Source of the DNA: Armatimonadota bacterium
GTDB taxonomy: Bacteria > Armatimonadota > Fimbriimonadia > Fimbriimonadales > Fimbriimonadaceae
Assembly: GCA_023428805.1 (NCBI GenBank)
Contig: JAEYWW010000196.1
Coordinates: 1-6,814, forward strand
Length of the DNA stretch: 6,814 nt
Direction of reading: 5' to 3'
Shown piece after piece: positions 1 through 6,284 of this stretch; the stretch's first letter is position 1, and each line of letters begins with the position of its first letter. A program made the position numbers and the translations under genes. The notes under the pieces were generated by a model that had not been told where the DNA came from, ran no database searches, and saw only the letters and a program-made list of their open reading frames with translations.

Positions 1-436
1 CCTCGATGGTCTTCAAAAGCGCATCAAACGCCTTGGCCGAAAGATCATGGACTTCGTCGATGATGAAGACTTTGTAGGGGAATTCGGCAGGCTTGTATTC
101 GCTGGCCTCCACGATGGATTCACGCACCTGCTCGACGCTCGATTCACTCGCCGCATCAATCTCGATGACATCCATCGCGCTGCCATCGGCGATTGAGATG
201 CAGACTTCGCATTCGCCGCAAGGCTCCCCGTTGCTGATGTTGGGGCAGTTGATCGCCTTCGCCAGCAGGCGGGCGGTCGATGTTTTCCCGGTCCCGCGCG
301 GCCCGGTGAAGAGGAAGGCGTGAGCCATGCGCCCGCTGGACACCGCATGACGCAGAGTCTGGATGACGTGCTCCTGGCCCACCAGATCGCCAAATGTCTG
401 GCTTCGATATTTTCGGTAAAGAGCGATATGGGCCAT
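1..436 (-). CDS. dnaX: DNA polymerase III subunit gamma/tau (clamp loader ATPase), N-terminal part, cut by window edge
   Basis: The 145 visible codons read as the N-terminal AAA+ module of DnaX, the motor of the clamp loader that opens the beta clamp and loads it at primer junctions, in the cytoplasm at the replication fork. The protein begins MAHIALYRKYRSQTFGDLVG. The Walker A motif GPRGTGKT is at residues 45-52. The four zinc-binding cysteines are at 64, 73, 76 and 79, the same positions as in E. coli DnaX. The Walker B/DEVH motif is at about 123-130, followed by the family sequence DLSAKAFDALLKTIE. The ATG at 436-434 is chosen because it aligns with the usual DnaX N-terminus; no Shine-Dalgarno precedes it, and the 25-nt leader is pyrimidine-rich. 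The gene follows directly after the SRP RNA and may share its transcript. The tau C-terminal domains and any frameshift site lie outside the window. Confidence 0.96.
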   Translation of the reverse strand, partial: MAHIALYRKYRSQTFGDLVGQEHVIQTLRHAVSSGRMAHAFLFTGPRGTGKTSTARLLAKAINCPNISNGEPCGECEVCISIADGSAMDVIEIDAASESSVEQVRESIVEASEYKPAEFPYKVFIIDEVHDLSAKAFDALLKTIE

Positions 437-461
437 GAATTGAAGTTGGAAGGAGGAAGAC

Positions 462-555
462 GCCGGGAGTGATGCGTCGCCCGGAGAATTGACTTACCGC
501 TGCTGCGATCAAGCCCTGACGGGGTTCACCAACCTGCCGCCGCGCAGTTCCCGGC
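462..555 (-). ncRNA. ffs: Small bacterial signal recognition particle RNA (4.5S-type)
   Basis: Read on the minus strand, this gap holds the conserved SRP domain IV: GGUGAACCCCGUCAGG (530-515), a 10-nt tip, then AGCAGCGGUAAG (504-493). CAGG facing AGCA forms the symmetric loop bound by the Ffh M domain. The ends close: GCCGGGA (555-549) pairs perfectly with UCCCGGC (468-462). Further in, UGCG (546-543) pairs with CGCA (476-473), and CGG (539-537) with CCG (482-484). The resulting single rod of about 94 nt is the right size for a small SRP RNA without an Alu domain. The RNA partners Ffh to target nascent membrane proteins to FtsY. It lies 25 nt upstream of dnaX, a linkage also seen in Bacillus (scr-dnaX). 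The exact mature ends are uncertain by a few bases, and no clear sigma-70 promoter was seen. The tip is atypical (see findings). Confidence 0.88.
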
Positions 556-577
556 TGTTCCGCTGAACGGAACAGCC
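553..577 (-). terminator. 10-bp hairpin after the TPR-protein gene, no U-tract
   Basis: GGCTGTTCCG (553-562) and CGGAACAGCC (568-577) are a perfect 10-bp inverted repeat around a 5-nt loop. It starts 21 nt past the TPR-protein stop codon and just upstream of the SRP RNA. A perfect 12-bp palindrome (GAAGGCGCCTTC, 579-590) lies between it and that stop. On the minus strand no run of U follows the stem, so it is not a textbook Rho-independent terminator. It could be a weak terminator, a 3'-end stabiliser, or a processing site that frees the SRP RNA 5' end. Its last three bases (555-553) are also the first three of the SRP closing helix, so the two structures compete. Confidence 0.45.
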
Positions 578-598
578 AGAAGGCGCCTTCCTTTTGTC

Positions 599-1966
599 CT
601 AGTCGCCCGCAAGACCGGGCAACTTGATGATAGCCCCATCGCCCACTGCCGCGCCACGATCCTGGTAGCCAGGAGTGCGCAGAACCGGAGTTTTGCGGGA
701 CCATTCGCCCGTGCGGGTGATCTGGTCTTTGCTGATTTCCAGCCTTGCGAAAATCACGCGCTGCCCCTCTCGAATTTCTTCATTGAGGAACCGCTTGTCG
801 GTCATGCCTTCACCGCTCCAGCCAAAGCGATCCTGCATGTGGTGCGCGCCGCTTCGCGGATTGTAATAGAACTCGATCACGTAGTTCTTTTTCGCGAACG
901 GATACATGCGCGGATCGCGGCTCATGTCGATCTTGCGGTTGAACCGCTGATCGCGCACAAACAATTGATCCTGCATGAAGGTGATCCCCTTCGGAGGGTC
1001 GAGTTGCACGGCGGTGCCTGCATCCCAATCCATTCCTCCCGGAACTGAGTTGGGATAATCCGAATCCTTCAGCACAATGCGGACACGGGTGCCGACGGAC
1101 TGAACGCCCCAGTTTCCTTCCACCTGGAGGACCTTGTTGCTGACCACGGACACCTTCGCGCCAAAGTTGACATCGAAGGGCGGGCGGGTGTCGTATGAAC
1201 CTGACTCAAAAGTACCGTCTTTGCGCTGCTGTGCAAAGTAGCCGCGTTGAGTCATGCGCATGACAAGGCTGTCCAAGTTCGCCTCGATGGTGTCTCGGTT
1301 GCTCCGCGCCATGATGTCATGGGGGCGATCCTTCATGTCCTTGGTCGCCCGATCCAGAAGCGAATGGAGATACTTGCGAGCCTGATCCACCTGACCGTCG
1401 CGCTGATAGATGACATTGAGGAGGTTTCGACGGGCCGGGATCATATCCTTCTTGGAGTTCGCCGTCTCCATCTCCTTCACGGCCTGACCATAGTCGTCGT
1501 CGATCTTGTGGTACCAGAGCCACCCCGTCTCGAAGAAGAGTTCGTAAGTTTCGGAGTTGTTCCGCGCGCCTTCCTTCACCAAAGCGAGAGCTGATGGGAT
1601 GTAGCGCCTGTCCGAGCGAGATTCCTCGTCCGTGAAGTTGTAGGCCATGTGCCAGGTGCCCGTGGCATAGACATCGATCTGCTTGGGGTCGAGCAGAGTG
1701 ACAAGACGCACAAGCGGCAGAACCGCATCGTAGTTGCCGTTGTCGAAATAGCTGTCCGCCTGAACCCAGAGAATGCCTGCGACCAGTTCGCGGAATCCCG
1801 TCAAAGACGCCAGCAACTGGTCGGGCGAAAGACCCGAATAGTCACCCTGCTGCTGGGTGTTGTAATCCTTGTTCCACTTGGGGAAAATCATCCCCTGCTG
1901 CAGGGCGGCCTGACCAATTGCCAGGGCGCCGATTGCAGCAAGAAACGGGGCGGGCTTCATCTTCAT
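599..1966 (-). CDS. Membrane-anchored TPR-like protein of unknown function, third gene of the ABC operon
   Basis: This 455-residue protein has no function I can name. Residues 5-25 are a short Ala/Leu/Ile-rich segment after MKMK, consistent with a signal anchor or uncleaved signal peptide, so most of the chain probably lies outside the cytoplasm. No lipobox Cys is present. Residues 50-245 are helical and TPR-like: FRELVAGILWVQADSYFDNG (58-77) is followed by paired helices containing ALALVKEGARNN and LLNVIYQRDGQVDQARKYLH. Residues 265-440 look beta-rich and include RVRIVLKDSDYPNS and KKNYVIEFYYNP. The ATG is preceded by GAGG (1979-1976), 9 nt away and inside the end of the permease gene; only 4 nt separate the two genes. 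Tight linkage to an ABC ATPase and permease suggests an accessory or periplasmic part of that transporter. That role is inferred from context alone. Confidence 0.85.
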   Translation of the reverse strand: MKMKPAPFLAAIGALAIGQAALQQGMIFPKWNKDYNTQQQGDYSGLSPDQLLASLTGFRELVAGILWVQADSYFDNGNYDAVLPLVRLVTLLDPKQIDVYATGTWHMAYNFTDEESRSDRRYIPSALALVKEGARNNSETYELFFETGWLWYHKIDDDYGQAVKEMETANSKKDMIPARRNLLNVIYQRDGQVDQARKYLHSLLDRATKDMKDRPHDIMARSNRDTIEANLDSLVMRMTQRGYFAQQRKDGTFESGSYDTRPPFDVNFGAKVSVVSNKVLQVEGNWGVQSVGTRVRIVLKDSDYPNSVPGGMDWDAGTAVQLDPPKGITFMQDQLFVRDQRFNRKIDMSRDPRMYPFAKKNYVIEFYYNPRSGAHHMQDRFGWSGEGMTDKRFLNEEIREGQRVIFARLEISKDQITRTGEWSRKTPVLRTPGYQDRGAAVGDGAIIKLPGLAGD

Positions 1967-1970
1967 CGGA

Positions 1971-2765
1971 TCAAACCTCGCGCTTGTCGAAGATCAGGAT
2001 GCCGCCAATCAACAGGATCGCGATATACATCACGGCATACACGGTGAGAACTGTGTAGTGCATTCCCACGCCCCGAATCTCCTGCGCGGCATTCGTGAGC
2101 GGGTTGTTGATATCGAAGTCTTGGAAGTTCGGCACCAGCGAGTTCAGCAAGGTGGCGAGGGCCTTCATCGAATCCGGGAGGCCCTGGTTCTCCTTGATCG
2201 AAGCCAGCAGGGAGTTGAAGAGCGAACCGACCAGATAGGTGCCGCCCGAGAGGAAGAAGTTCACAATCGGCGAGGCGAAGGTCGAGAAGAAGATCGAAAC
2301 TGCGGCGAGGAGCGACATCTGAACGAAAGTCAGCATCGGAGCCTGGATCAGCTTTGTGATGTTCTCCGAAGTCGCATTTTCTCGCTGCATGATGAAGAAC
2401 ACCGCAAGGAGCGTGATCGTCATCAGGGCCATCATCAGGGCAAGCGCGGCGACCGCGCCAAAGTACTTGCCAAGCAGGAACTGCCAGCGTTGTACTGGCT
2501 TCGAAAGAATCGTGTAGATTGTGCGGCGCTCGATCTCGTTCGGGATCAGATAAACCGTCAGAACAATCGCGATCGCGGCGCTGGTGATCTTGATGACACC
2601 GAGAGTCAAGTTGATCAGAACCGTCAGTTCCTGCCGGGCTGAGAGAACCTGGAGACCCGGAGCGATGGCCAGGATCAGGACGCCGATCAAAAGAATGATC
2701 AGAAGAACGCGACGGCGGATCGCCTCGCCCAGCGTCGTCGCGGCAATCGCGATGATCGGCCTCAC
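1971..2765 (-). CDS. ABC-2 type transporter permease
   Basis: This 264-residue integral membrane protein has the form of an ABC-2/NosY-like permease. Hydrophobic segments lie at about 21-41, 58-75, 103-125, 145-185 and 238-258. Between the second and third is the family hallmark: NEIERRTIYTILSKPVQRWQ, then FLLGKYFG, the cytoplasmic coupling region that contacts the ATPase. The N-terminus (IAATTLGEAIRRRVLLII) is also typical. The protein would form a dimeric channel driven by the ATPase encoded just upstream. The start is GTG at 2765, overlapping the ATPase stop in a GTGA arrangement, with GAGGTG 5 nt upstream (2776-2771). This implies translational coupling. The substrate cannot be told from sequence; relatives export drugs, lipids, peptides, sodium or copper-related factors. 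Membrane segment limits were estimated by eye. Confidence 0.9.
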   Translation of the reverse strand: MRPIIAIAATTLGEAIRRRVLLIILLIGVLILAIAPGLQVLSARQELTVLINLTLGVIKITSAAIAIVLTVYLIPNEIERRTIYTILSKPVQRWQFLLGKYFGAVAALALMMALMTITLLAVFFIMQRENATSENITKLIQAPMLTFVQMSLLAAVSIFFSTFASPIVNFFLSGGTYLVGSLFNSLLASIKENQGLPDSMKALATLLNSLVPNFQDFDINNPLTNAAQEIRGVGMHYTVLTVYAVMYIAILLIGGILIFDKREV

Positions 2766-3745
2766 GCCTTCACCTCAGGAGCTTCTTCGTCGGTTTTCTT
2801 GTCCGTCATGCGGCTCATCTTGCGGCCCTTCGCCGTGTTGTCTGCGGCGACGGATTCGAGGAAGAGGTCTTCCAGTCGGATGCGGCGCGGGATGATGCTG
2901 ACAATCGAGCCACCCGCAGCGCGGATTGCGTCGATGACGGCGTTCGGGTTCTGGTCGTCCGGCATGTCGATGATCACTCGGTCGCCATGCTGGGAGACAA
3001 TGTTGTCGCCCTGACGGAAGGCTCCGGTCGTAGCTTCGGTGACTCCAGAAGCCGTGATCTCAATTCGACCGCCCGCAAGAAGATCATCAAGACTTCCCTG
3101 CTCGACAATCTCGCCCTTGTTGATGATCGCCACTCGGTCGCAGATGCGCTCGACGTCGCTCAATTCGTGGGAGGAGATGAAGACCGTCTTGCCTTCATCG
3201 CGGAACTGGAGGATCAAGTCGCGGATTTCGATGTGGGCGATGGGGTCGAGACCGCCGGTCGGCTCATCGAGAAAAAGCAGCTTGGGATCGTTGAGCAGGC
3301 TCTGCGCCAAGCCGACGCGCTGCTGCATTCCCTTGGAATACTGCGAGATCGGACGGTTCATGTCGTTGTGCAGGTTGACCCGTTCCAGCAGGCGGCGGCA
3401 GTGCGCGTCGTCCTTGATCCCGAACAACGAGGCATAAAAACGCATGATTTCGAGTCCGGTCATGTGCTCGTAGTAGTACGGCTTTTCCGGCAGGTAGCTC
3501 AACTCCTTGTGAGCCTGAATGTCACCCGCCTCCTTGCCGAGCACGAAAGCTTCTCCGCTGGTTCCATAGATGATTCCCAGCAGAATTTTGATCGTCGTGG
3601 TTTTCCCAGCTCCGTTCGGGCCGAGAAATCCGAAGATTTCACCCGGCTCGACCTGGAGATCCAGGTGGTTCACGACCGTAGTTTCTTTGCCGCCCCGCTG
3701 CTTGTAGCTTTTGACGAGGTCGCGCGTTTCAATGGCAAGACTCAA
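2762..3745 (-). CDS. ABC transporter ATP-binding protein (ABC-2/NatA-like)
   Basis: This 327-residue protein carries all the nucleotide-binding motifs of an active ABC ATPase: Walker A GPNGAGKT (42-49), a P-E type Q-loop (LPEKP, 85-89) as in many ABC-2 exporters, signature YSKGMQQR (136-143), Walker B LLFLDEP (156-162), D-loop GGLDP (164-168) and switch His193 (SSHE). After about residue 225 comes the small C-terminal beta domain common in this group, ending IRLEDLFLE, and then a charged tail rich in Lys, Asp and Glu. The protein would power the permease encoded next from the cytoplasmic face. The start is TTG at 3745, with GGAGG (3761-3757) 11 nt upstream; no in-frame ATG or GTG fits better, and the next Met is residue 95. 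It is the first gene of a three-gene block ending at 599. Confidence 0.93.
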   Translation of the reverse strand: MSLAIETRDLVKSYKQRGGKETTVVNHLDLQVEPGEIFGFLGPNGAGKTTTIKILLGIIYGTSGEAFVLGKEAGDIQAHKELSYLPEKPYYYEHMTGLEIMRFYASLFGIKDDAHCRRLLERVNLHNDMNRPISQYSKGMQQRVGLAQSLLNDPKLLFLDEPTGGLDPIAHIEIRDLILQFRDEGKTVFISSHELSDVERICDRVAIINKGEIVEQGSLDDLLAGGRIEITASGVTEATTGAFRQGDNIVSQHGDRVIIDMPDDQNPNAVIDAIRAAGGSIVSIIPRRIRLEDLFLESVAADNTAKGRKMSRMTDKKTDEEAPEVKA

Positions 3746-3756
3746 AACCGATAAGG

Positions 3757-3761
3757 CCTCC
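3757..3761 (-). promoter_or_regulatory. Ribosome binding site deciding a TTG start
   Basis: GGAGG reads on the minus strand 11 nt upstream of the TTG at 3745. It supports TTG initiation of the ABC ATPase gene, because no in-frame ATG or GTG lies between the site and the conserved N-terminal beta strand. Confidence 0.6.
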
Positions 3762-3777
3762 AGAAGAATGCGCGGTG

Positions 3778-3783
3778 AGTATA
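3778..3783 (-). promoter_or_regulatory. Possible -10 element for the ABC/TPR operon
   Basis: TATACT on the minus strand matches the -10 consensus at five of six positions and lies about 33 nt upstream of the TTG start. A transcript beginning near 3771 would include the GGAGG site. The position 17 nt upstream (GGTCCC) does not resemble TTGACA and falls inside the 3786-3820 inverted repeat. If the promoter is real, it probably depends on an activator or is controlled by a protein bound to the repeat. No experimental support is visible. Confidence 0.3.
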
Positions 3784-3785
3784 TC

Positions 3786-3820
3786 CGGTGGCCCCATGCC
3801 GGGACCCGGCATGGTCACCG
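3786..3820 (-). terminator. Strong two-part hairpin between trpF and the ABC operon
   Basis: CCATGCCGG (3794-3802) pairs with CCGGCATGG (3806-3814) around a 3-nt loop. An outer CGGTG/CACCG stem (3786-3790 with 3816-3820) adds five pairs across a small internal loop. It begins 40 nt past the trpF stop codon, where the trpDCF transcript should end, but no U-tract follows on the minus strand. The inner repeat also sits just upstream of the TATACT element, so it could instead be a protein operator. I rate a role in transcript ending or 3'-end protection slightly more likely. Confidence 0.45.
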
Positions 3821-3860
3821 CTGACATTCAACGCGGGGATACCTTGTTCCGTGCCCGGTT

Positions 3861-4451
3861 TTACAAAGATTTTGCGGCGCGGATGAAAGCGGTCATTTTT
3901 TCATGGCTTTTGACCCCGGGTTCCAGTTCTATCCCGGAACTGACATCGACTGCGTAGGGGCGCACCTGCTCAATTGCCTCCCGGACATTTTCGGGAGTCA
4001 GACCGCCCGCCAGAATCACGGGATAACGCCAGACTCGCACGATCTGGGCGGCCAGGTTCCAATCAACCTGCTCCCCCATGCCGCCGTAGCCATTTGAACT
4101 GAATGCGTCCAGCAGCAGGGTTTTTCCCGGATTCGCCCGCTCCAGAACAGAGTCCAATGTGTCGTCGCTTCTCAACCTGACCGACTGAATCTGCGGTCGA
4201 ACTCCCTTCCAATCAGCCCATTCCACCGCCTGAATGTGCGAGAACACCCCTGTCAGCAATTCGGGAGCCGGGCCGAAGACGGCAATTTTGGGAGTGAAGG
4301 GAGCAACGCCATGCAGGAACAAGAGGTCATCTTCACGGCTAAATCGCGGGCTCGTCGGCTCCAAGACAAAGCCCAGCGCATCCGCACCAAGCTGCAGGGC
4401 CGCCTCCACATCCTCCCGTCTCCGCAGACCGCAGATCTTGACTTTGGTCAC
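3861..4451 (-). CDS. trpF: Phosphoribosylanthranilate isomerase
   Basis: This 196-residue TIM-barrel enzyme catalyses the Amadori rearrangement of N-(5'-phosphoribosyl)anthranilate to 1-(o-carboxyphenylamino)-1-deoxyribulose 5-phosphate in cytoplasmic tryptophan synthesis. Family marks are KICGL at 5-9 with the general-base Cys7, GFVLEPTSPR (27-36), LLLDAF (112-117) with the general-acid Asp115, LAGGLTPENV (147-156), and the phosphate-binding VDVSSGIE (168-175) followed by PGVKS. The usual GGTG turn reads GGMG (123-126), a mild deviation. The length is normal for the family. The start is GTG at 4451, sharing bases with the trpC stop (GTGA overlap), with AGAGG 10 nt upstream (4466-4462). It is the last gene of the trpDCF block. 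All catalytic residues are present, so the enzyme is expected to be active. Confidence 0.95.
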   Translation of the reverse strand: MTKVKICGLRRREDVEAALQLGADALGFVLEPTSPRFSREDDLLFLHGVAPFTPKIAVFGPAPELLTGVFSHIQAVEWADWKGVRPQIQSVRLRSDDTLDSVLERANPGKTLLLDAFSSNGYGGMGEQVDWNLAAQIVRVWRYPVILAGGLTPENVREAIEQVRPYAVDVSSGIELEPGVKSHEKMTAFIRAAKSL

Positions 4452-5230
4452 CAGGACATGACCTCTTTCACGCGACTTTCAATGTCTGGAGAAGAGCAGA
4501 AGGCGGTTCCGATCAAAACAGCTCGCGCCCCGGCTCGGGCAGCCCTCTGAACATCGTCCGCCGAATGGAGCGCTGATTCGGACACGATGAGGGCATTGCT
4601 TGTGATGCGGCTGACCACTCTTTCGGTCGTGGAGAGGTCGACTTCAAAAGTCGCCAGGTCCCGGTTGTTGATCCCGATGAGGTTCGCGCCCAAAGCAACG
4701 GCGCGGTCTGCCTCCGCTTCATCGTGCACTTCAACCAAGGCATCCATCCCCAATTCCCACGCGATGGCCTGCATTTGATGAATCTCCTCGTCAGTGAGTT
4801 TGGCCGCAATCAAGAGAACCGCATCCGCACCCAGAGACCGCGCTTCGTACACGTGGTAGGGAGCAGCCGTGAAATCCTTGCGGAGAACGGGCAAACCCGA
4901 CGCCTGACGACATAAATTCAAGTTTTCGGGCGATCCTTGAAAATATTCAACATCAGTCAGGACGCTGAGGCACTGCGCGCCTGCATCTCGATAGGACTCC
5001 GCGATCTGCTGGGGGTCGAATTCAGCACGGATTGTCCCCGCGCTCGGACTCGCCTTCTTGACCTCGGCAATCAGGCTCACCGGCAGGGAGCCGTTCAACA
5101 GAGCCTGACGAAAGCCGCGAACCGGAGGCGCGTCGTCGGCACGATGACGCATGTCTTCCAGCGAAACCGCCGCCATCTGCTGGTGAAGCTGCTCGCGCTT
5201 GCTCGCAAAGATTTGGTCAAGAATTGTCAT
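4448..5230 (-). CDS. trpC: Indole-3-glycerol-phosphate synthase
   Basis: This 260-residue monofunctional TIM-barrel enzyme closes the ring of the TrpF product with loss of CO2 and water to give indole-3-glycerol phosphate. Expected motifs are all seen: IAEVKKASPS (54-63) with catalytic Lys58, LRKDF (116-120) with Lys118, LVEVH (165-169) with Glu167, GINNRDL (186-192), VSESA (216-220) and the phosphate-binding VLIGTAF (238-244). After LRKDF the usual acidic stretch is TAAPYHVYEA, a small difference. The start is ATG at 5230, inside the 3' end of trpD (14-nt overlap), with a weak GAGAAG site 5 nt upstream. Overlap with both neighbours indicates one co-translated operon. Confidence 0.96.
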   Translation of the reverse strand: MTILDQIFASKREQLHQQMAAVSLEDMRHRADDAPPVRGFRQALLNGSLPVSLIAEVKKASPSAGTIRAEFDPQQIAESYRDAGAQCLSVLTDVEYFQGSPENLNLCRQASGLPVLRKDFTAAPYHVYEARSLGADAVLLIAAKLTDEEIHQMQAIAWELGMDALVEVHDEAEADRAVALGANLIGINNRDLATFEVDLSTTERVVSRITSNALIVSESALHSADDVQRAARAGARAVLIGTAFCSSPDIESRVKEVMSW

Positions 5231-6275
5231 TGATGCTTCTCAAATCGTTTAGAATCTGCCGGGCTTTCCCTGATTCTACGGCCTGGATGACCAGCTTGGC
5301 GGCCTGTTGGAAATCACCCGCCACACCCGCGAGAACCAGGCACACGGAAGCATTGGGAAGGAACGCGAGAAATTCCTTTGATCTCGCATCCGAAATCCCG
5401 CGCTCGACCCGCAGAGCCGCCTCGCCGGCATTCGCGGGCGCATCGATATCTGACTCGGCCAAAGCATTGAATCCAAAATCCTCGGGAGACATGATGACCG
5501 GACTGATCGCTCCTTGCCGCAGATGGAAGCCGGCTGTCTTGCCGCAGGGTGAAACCTCGTCAAGACCGTCGTGGCTATGGACGACAAACGCCTCCTCGCA
5601 CCCCAGAAGCAGAAGAGCGTCCACCATCGGGCGCATCAATTCTGGAAGATAGACCCCTATGAGCTGCCTGCCTGCTCGGGCGGGGTTGAGAAGAGGTCCG
5701 AGCTGATTGAACACCGTTCTCACTCCCAGTTCTCTTCGCACCGGCCCAATGCTCTTCAAGGCAGGATGGAATGCCGGAGCGAAAAAGAAGCCGATTCCCG
5801 TGGAGCGAAGACAGCGCTTGATGTAGTCCGGGTCGGACGACAGAGAGATGCCCAGGGATTCGAGAAGATCGGACGAGCCGCACGCGCTGGTCACGGCCCG
5901 ATTGCCATGTTTTGCGACCTTTGCTCCCGCCGCCGCAGCCAGGAAGGACGCTCCCGTTGAAAGGTTGAGGGTTGAGCGCCCGCCTCCTGTGCCGCACAAG
6001 TCGATCAGATTTTCTTGATCGACGGAAATCTCAACCTGCTGGCTCCGCAGATGGTCGACAAAACCAGCCAACTCTTCGGCTGTCGCGCCACGCGCCTTCA
6101 TCGCGGCCAGAAAACCTGCTTGATGAACTGGCAAAGCCTCTTCTGCAATCAGATCGTTCATCACAGAAGCTGCCTCCACTCGTGTGAACGATGGGCCAAG
6201 TGCGGCGCGCTCAATCGCGGCTGGGAGCATCGTTCCCATTTTACAGGTGAGCCAACTCTTCTCCGCAGGTAACAT
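5217..6275 (-). CDS. trpD: Anthranilate phosphoribosyltransferase (start uncertain: 6275, 6239 or 6230)
   Basis: TrpD joins anthranilate to PRPP, the second step of tryptophan synthesis. Numbered from the 6275 ATG, the GTGGG loop is at 95-99, then [24 protein letters not shown] (118-130), [13 protein letters not shown] (162-174), [21 protein letters not shown] (179-199), and GLDEVSPCG (237-245) with the metal-binding Asp239-Glu240. These are complete. The usual GTGGDGxxTFN loop reads [10 protein letters not shown] here, one residue shorter and without the Asp. The longest frame starts at ATG 6275, giving 352 residues and only 9 bp to nuoA. TrpD proteins normally begin close to the IERA helix, so ATG 6230 (337 residues) or 6239 (340 residues) is more likely. 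A TAAAAT element (6243-6238) lies 7 nt upstream of 6230, and no convincing Shine-Dalgarno precedes any of the three. It is the first gene of trpDCF; trpE and trpG must lie elsewhere. Confidence 0.94.
   Translation of the reverse strand: MLPAEKSWLTCKMGTMLPAAIERAALGPSFTRVEAASVMNDLIAEEALPVHQAGFLAAMKARGATAEELAGFVDHLRSQQVEISVDQENLIDLCGTGGGRSTLNLSTGASFLAAAAGAKVAKHGNRAVTSACGSSDLLESLGISLSSDPDYIKRCLRSTGIGFFFAPAFHPALKSIGPVRRELGVRTVFNQLGPLLNPARAGRQLIGVYLPELMRPMVDALLLLGCEEAFVVHSHDGLDEVSPCGKTAGFHLRQGAISPVIMSPEDFGFNALAESDIDAPANAGEAALRVERGISDARSKEFLAFLPNASVCLVLAGVAGDFQQAAKLVIQAVESGKARQILNDLRSINDNS
6238..6243 (-). promoter_or_regulatory. Possible -10 element for leaderless trpD transcription
   Basis: TAAAAT on the minus strand matches the -10 consensus at five of six positions. 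It ends 7 nt before the ATG at 6230, the spacing expected when transcription starts at or next to the start codon. No good -35 box is seen. The lack of a Shine-Dalgarno at 6230 fits leaderless initiation. The evidence is a single short motif. Confidence 0.3.
6270..6275 (+). promoter_or_regulatory. Possible -10 element for nuoA
   Basis: TAACAT on the plus strand fits the TANNNT pattern and lies 9 nt upstream of the nuoA ATG, so a transcript would have almost no leader. The region 17 nt upstream (GTGAGC) is a poor -35. If correct, trpD and nuoA are fired from back-to-back promoters about 27 bp apart. This is weak, motif-only evidence. Confidence 0.2.
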
Positions 6276-6284
6276 GGCGAAGGA

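Noticed and set aside
13..393. 126-codon minus-strand frame inside dnaX
   Set aside because: Its composition is shifted-frame (Arg/Ser/Pro-rich), and the same bases encode the conserved AAA+ core of DnaX in another frame.
553..577. Classical Rho-independent terminator
   Set aside because: The stem is perfect, but no U-run follows it on the minus strand. It is kept only as a hairpin with an uncertain role.
156..704. 182-codon minus-strand reading frame across the start of dnaX and the gap
   Set aside because: It is in a different frame from both dnaX and the TPR gene, spans the SRP RNA, and its protein resembles nothing. DnaX in the other frame has all family motifs.
2058..2642. 194-codon plus-strand frame opposite the permease
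   Set aside because: Very rich in Arg, Glu, Gln and His, as expected for the complement of a membrane protein gene; no start signal or homology seen.
2987..3754. 255-codon plus-strand frame opposite the ABC ATPase
   Set aside because: It is antisense to a gene with intact Walker A, signature and Walker B motifs; the long frame comes from codon bias of the real gene.
6240..6275. Upstream ATG 6275 as the true trpD start
   Set aside because: It adds residues not typical of TrpD, has no Shine-Dalgarno, and leaves 9 bp to the divergent nuoA. It is retained only as the outer limit of the feature.
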